DNA from: Tatumella citrea
GTDB taxonomy: Bacteria > Pseudomonadota > Gammaproteobacteria > Enterobacterales > Enterobacteriaceae
DNA: 64,000 bases
Direction: 5' to 3'
NCBI RefSeq assembly: GCF_002163585.1
Contig: NZ_CP015579.1
Location: forward strand, 1,736,001-1,800,000
Positions 62,304 to 64,000 of the stretch are shown here, one piece after another. The position numbers and the translations under genes were made by a program. Positions within the stretch are counted from its first letter, which is position 1; each line of letters opens with the position of its first letter. The notes below the pieces were generated by a model. That model did not search any database and was not told the DNA's origin. It saw only the letters and a list, made by a program, of their open reading frames with translations.

Positions 62304-62846
62304 ATGAATTACCAACAGACAGGCCGGATAGCGATAGCCAAAAAAATTGCCGGCTGGGTACTCTTTATTCCGGCTGTAATATCCACCGTGGTATCGGTGC
62401 TTAATTTTCTGTTCATTCACAGTGACAAGCAGCCGGGTATTGATGCCGTACTATCCGATTTCCTGCATGTCATGATTGATATGATTAAATTTAATACTCA
62501 TTTCCTGGATATGTTCTGGAACAACTCTCCGGTACCGGAGTTCCATACCCAGCCAAATGTGATGTTCTGGATAATTTATGCGGTGATTTTTATTGGTCTG
62601 GCATTGCAGGCATCCGGAGCACGGATGTGGCGTCAGTCGCGTTTCCTGAAGGAGAATATTGAAGATCAGTTAATCATTGAACAGGCTAAGGAGACTGGCG
62701 GCCTGACGCGTCAACAATTGACTGAAAAGTATCAGGCTCATAACCACTCCATTTTCCGTCAGTATTTCCCGTTGTATGTGCTGCCGATCATTATTATTGT
62801 GATTGGCTATTTTATCCTGCGAATCACAGGCTTGCTCTACGTTTAA
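62304..62846 (+). CDS. yniB: YniB inner-membrane protein
   Basis: A 180-residue membrane protein matching E. coli YniB, with three hydrophobic helices (about residues 12-35, 88-105 and 157-175). QTGRIAIAKKIAGWVLFIPA and LKENIEDQLIIEQAKE are conserved. The function is unknown. CAGGAGAG precedes the ATG. It ends 3 bp before the convergent yniA stop. Confidence 0.93.
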   Translation: MNYQQTGRIAIAKKIAGWVLFIPAVISTVVSVLNFLFIHSDKQPGIDAVLSDFLHVMIDMIKFNTHFLDMFWNNSPVPEFHTQPNVMFWIIYAVIFIGLALQASGARMWRQSRFLKENIEDQLIIEQAKETGGLTRQQLTEKYQAHNHSIFRQYFPLYVLPIIIIVIGYFILRITGLLYV

Positions 62847-62849
62847 GCC

Positions 62850-63719
62850 TTATACGTATCTGCGCAACAGAGCATTGATCGTCTGTTGTGCAGCTTCCCG
62901 CCAGGGGTCACCAAAGGCACAGGCCCGGTTCAAAAGGTAGTAAAGGCGATAGGCAGGTTGTCGCTGCTGATAGCCTTCCGGAAAAGGCGTTTCCGCCTGA
63001 TAACTGCTAATCAGTTCCTGAGTCAGCAAATTATCGGGTTCCCACAATGCCAGATCACACTCTCTGTCTCCCCAGTAACAGGCCGGATTAAACAACCACG
63101 GACTGCTATGTGCTTCGGCGCAGTGCCCTGGCCACAAATCTCCGTGGAGCAATGAAGGCGCAGGGTGGTGATTCTCCAGACAGCGCTCAATACAGGCGAC
63201 GATTTTCTCCGTATCCCCAAAATGAAGTCCTTTCTCTGCGGCAATCTGTAACTGCCAGCCAATACGCTGTTCAGAAAAGAACGATGCCCAGCGTTGCTGC
63301 CAGTTATTTGGCTGAGGTGACAGTGTCACAGAGTTGTCAAAATCCAGACCGAATTTGGGCTGTTCACTCCATTGATGCAGCTGAGAAAGTTGCTTACCCA
63401 GCAGCACAGCGGAGTTGACTGATAAGGGGGCGGGGGGAAGATATTCAAGGATCAGGAAGCTCTGGTGCCTGGAAGTGCCGGTACCATACACTTTGGGTAC
63501 CCTGACACAATCGGTTCGTTGCAGGAGCTCCAGCTGGTCAGCTTCTTCGATAAAAGCGGTGAGCATCGCCTCGTGATTCGATTTCACAAAGTAATGTTTA
63601 TCACCGCATATCAGCTGCCAGGACTGGTTAACTTCGCCACCATGACACTGATGATAGTGGGATATTCCTGCAAAATCCTGTTGTTGCTGTTCTAACAGTC
63701 GAGTAATGGCTGACCACAT
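62850..63719 (-). CDS. yniA: Fructosamine kinase-family protein YniA
   Basis: A 289-residue kinase of the fructosamine-3-kinase family that probably phosphorylates protein-bound ribulosamine or fructosamine, starting deglycation. The nucleotide-binding opening has FVKSNHEAML, and the catalytic loop is LLHGDLWPGHC (about residues 191-201), followed by the Mg2+ Asp in WGDRECDLALWEP. It sits beside yniB as in E. coli. Confidence 0.94.
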   Translation of the reverse strand: MWSAITRLLEQQQQDFAGISHYHQCHGGEVNQSWQLICGDKHYFVKSNHEAMLTAFIEEADQLELLQRTDCVRVPKVYGTGTSRHQSFLILEYLPPAPLSVNSAVLLGKQLSQLHQWSEQPKFGLDFDNSVTLSPQPNNWQQRWASFFSEQRIGWQLQIAAEKGLHFGDTEKIVACIERCLENHHPAPSLLHGDLWPGHCAEAHSSPWLFNPACYWGDRECDLALWEPDNLLTQELISSYQAETPFPEGYQQRQPAYRLYYLLNRACAFGDPWREAAQQTINALLRRYV

Positions 63720-63930
63720 GGAGTTGTCCTCACTTTTCGCTGTGTGGTCAAATTGTAACCTGTGTCAGGCAATGAATTCCAGCCGTAATAACCTGATTTG
63801 CGATCTACCGTAGGTAACAGGGATTTTATTGCATTGCGGCCACCTGAAATCATTCGCCGGCTATGATTAAAACTCATTAATTCCGGCTAAAAGATAAGCA
63901 TTACGACTGAAATTAACAAAGCCCTTACCG

Positions 63931-64000
63931 ATGAAATATTTAGAAACATTCCGCTGGCTGTTTTATGTAATTTTTCTTCCTATTTTTTTTTTCGGGCATA
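63931..64000 (+). CDS. Possible start of a small membrane protein, cut by the window edge
   Basis: An ATG at 63931 opens 23 codons to the window end with a hydrophobic stretch (WLFYVIFLPIFFFG). There is no clear ribosome binding site. In E. coli, pfkB lies beyond yniA, and this is not its N-terminus. Too little is visible for assignment. Confidence 0.25.
   Translation, partial: MKYLETFRWLFYVIFLPIFFFGH

Overview
The window is chromosomal DNA from a member of the Enterobacterales. Several blocks match the Escherichia coli gene order: ychF-pth-ychH, prs-ispE-lolB, hemA-prfA-prmC-sirB2-sirB1-kdsA, chaA/chaC/ychO, astCADBE-spy-nadE-osmE, and ydjM-hxpB-yniB-yniA. Membrane gluconate-dehydrogenase-type genes and 2,5-diketogluconate-reductase-like genes fit an Erwiniaceae-type host such as Tatumella or Pantoea. 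That genus-level guess is inference. I saw no insertion sequence, prophage, CRISPR array, rRNA or tRNA.

Layout. Bases 1-22,000 are mostly accessory. They hold two subunits of a GMC-type membrane dehydrogenase (the large one runs off the left edge), a LysR regulator and two MFS exporters, one of them facing a TetR regulator. Next come an MlrA-like regulator, an arylamine N-acetyltransferase facing a MocR regulator followed by a PhzF-like protein, an AT-rich orphan membrane protein, a histidine phosphatase and two GNAT acetyltransferases. A LysR/SDR pair, an AKR-AKR-SDR operon, a decayed esterase, and a Tat-exported alpha/beta hydrolase facing a GlxA-type regulator complete the stretch. Bases 22,341-34,048 are core genes for translation, nucleotide, isoprenoid, lipoprotein, heme and KDO synthesis. 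A membrane diguanylate cyclase lies between ychH and prs.

Bases 34,282-45,794 lie between kdsA and chaA, which flank one short interval in E. coli. They carry a compact, apparently undescribed catabolic island: a complete polar-amino-acid-type ABC importer, a flavin monooxygenase, a DAO-type FAD oxidase, an Asp/Glu/hydantoin-racemase-like enzyme, two SDRs, a flavodoxin-fold quinone reductase, a LysR regulator, and two paralogues of a His/Cys-rich family I do not recognise. A related CCCTATrGG motif upstream of two of its transcription units suggests one regulator. The island looks dedicated to import and oxidation of an amino-acid- or amine-like compound, but the substrate cannot be read from sequence.

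Bases 46,161-63,719 return to conserved genes: chaA, chaC, the inverse autotransporter ychO, the arginine succinyltransferase operon with a near-consensus sigma-54 promoter, spy, nadE, a Bcr/CflA exporter, osmE, a Gly-rich exported protein, ydjM with a LexA box, hxpB, yniB and yniA. Regulatory sites read directly from sequence include a Fur-box-like site plus a TetR-type palindrome on one exporter promoter, the ast sigma-54 promoter, the ydjM LexA box and several intrinsic terminators.
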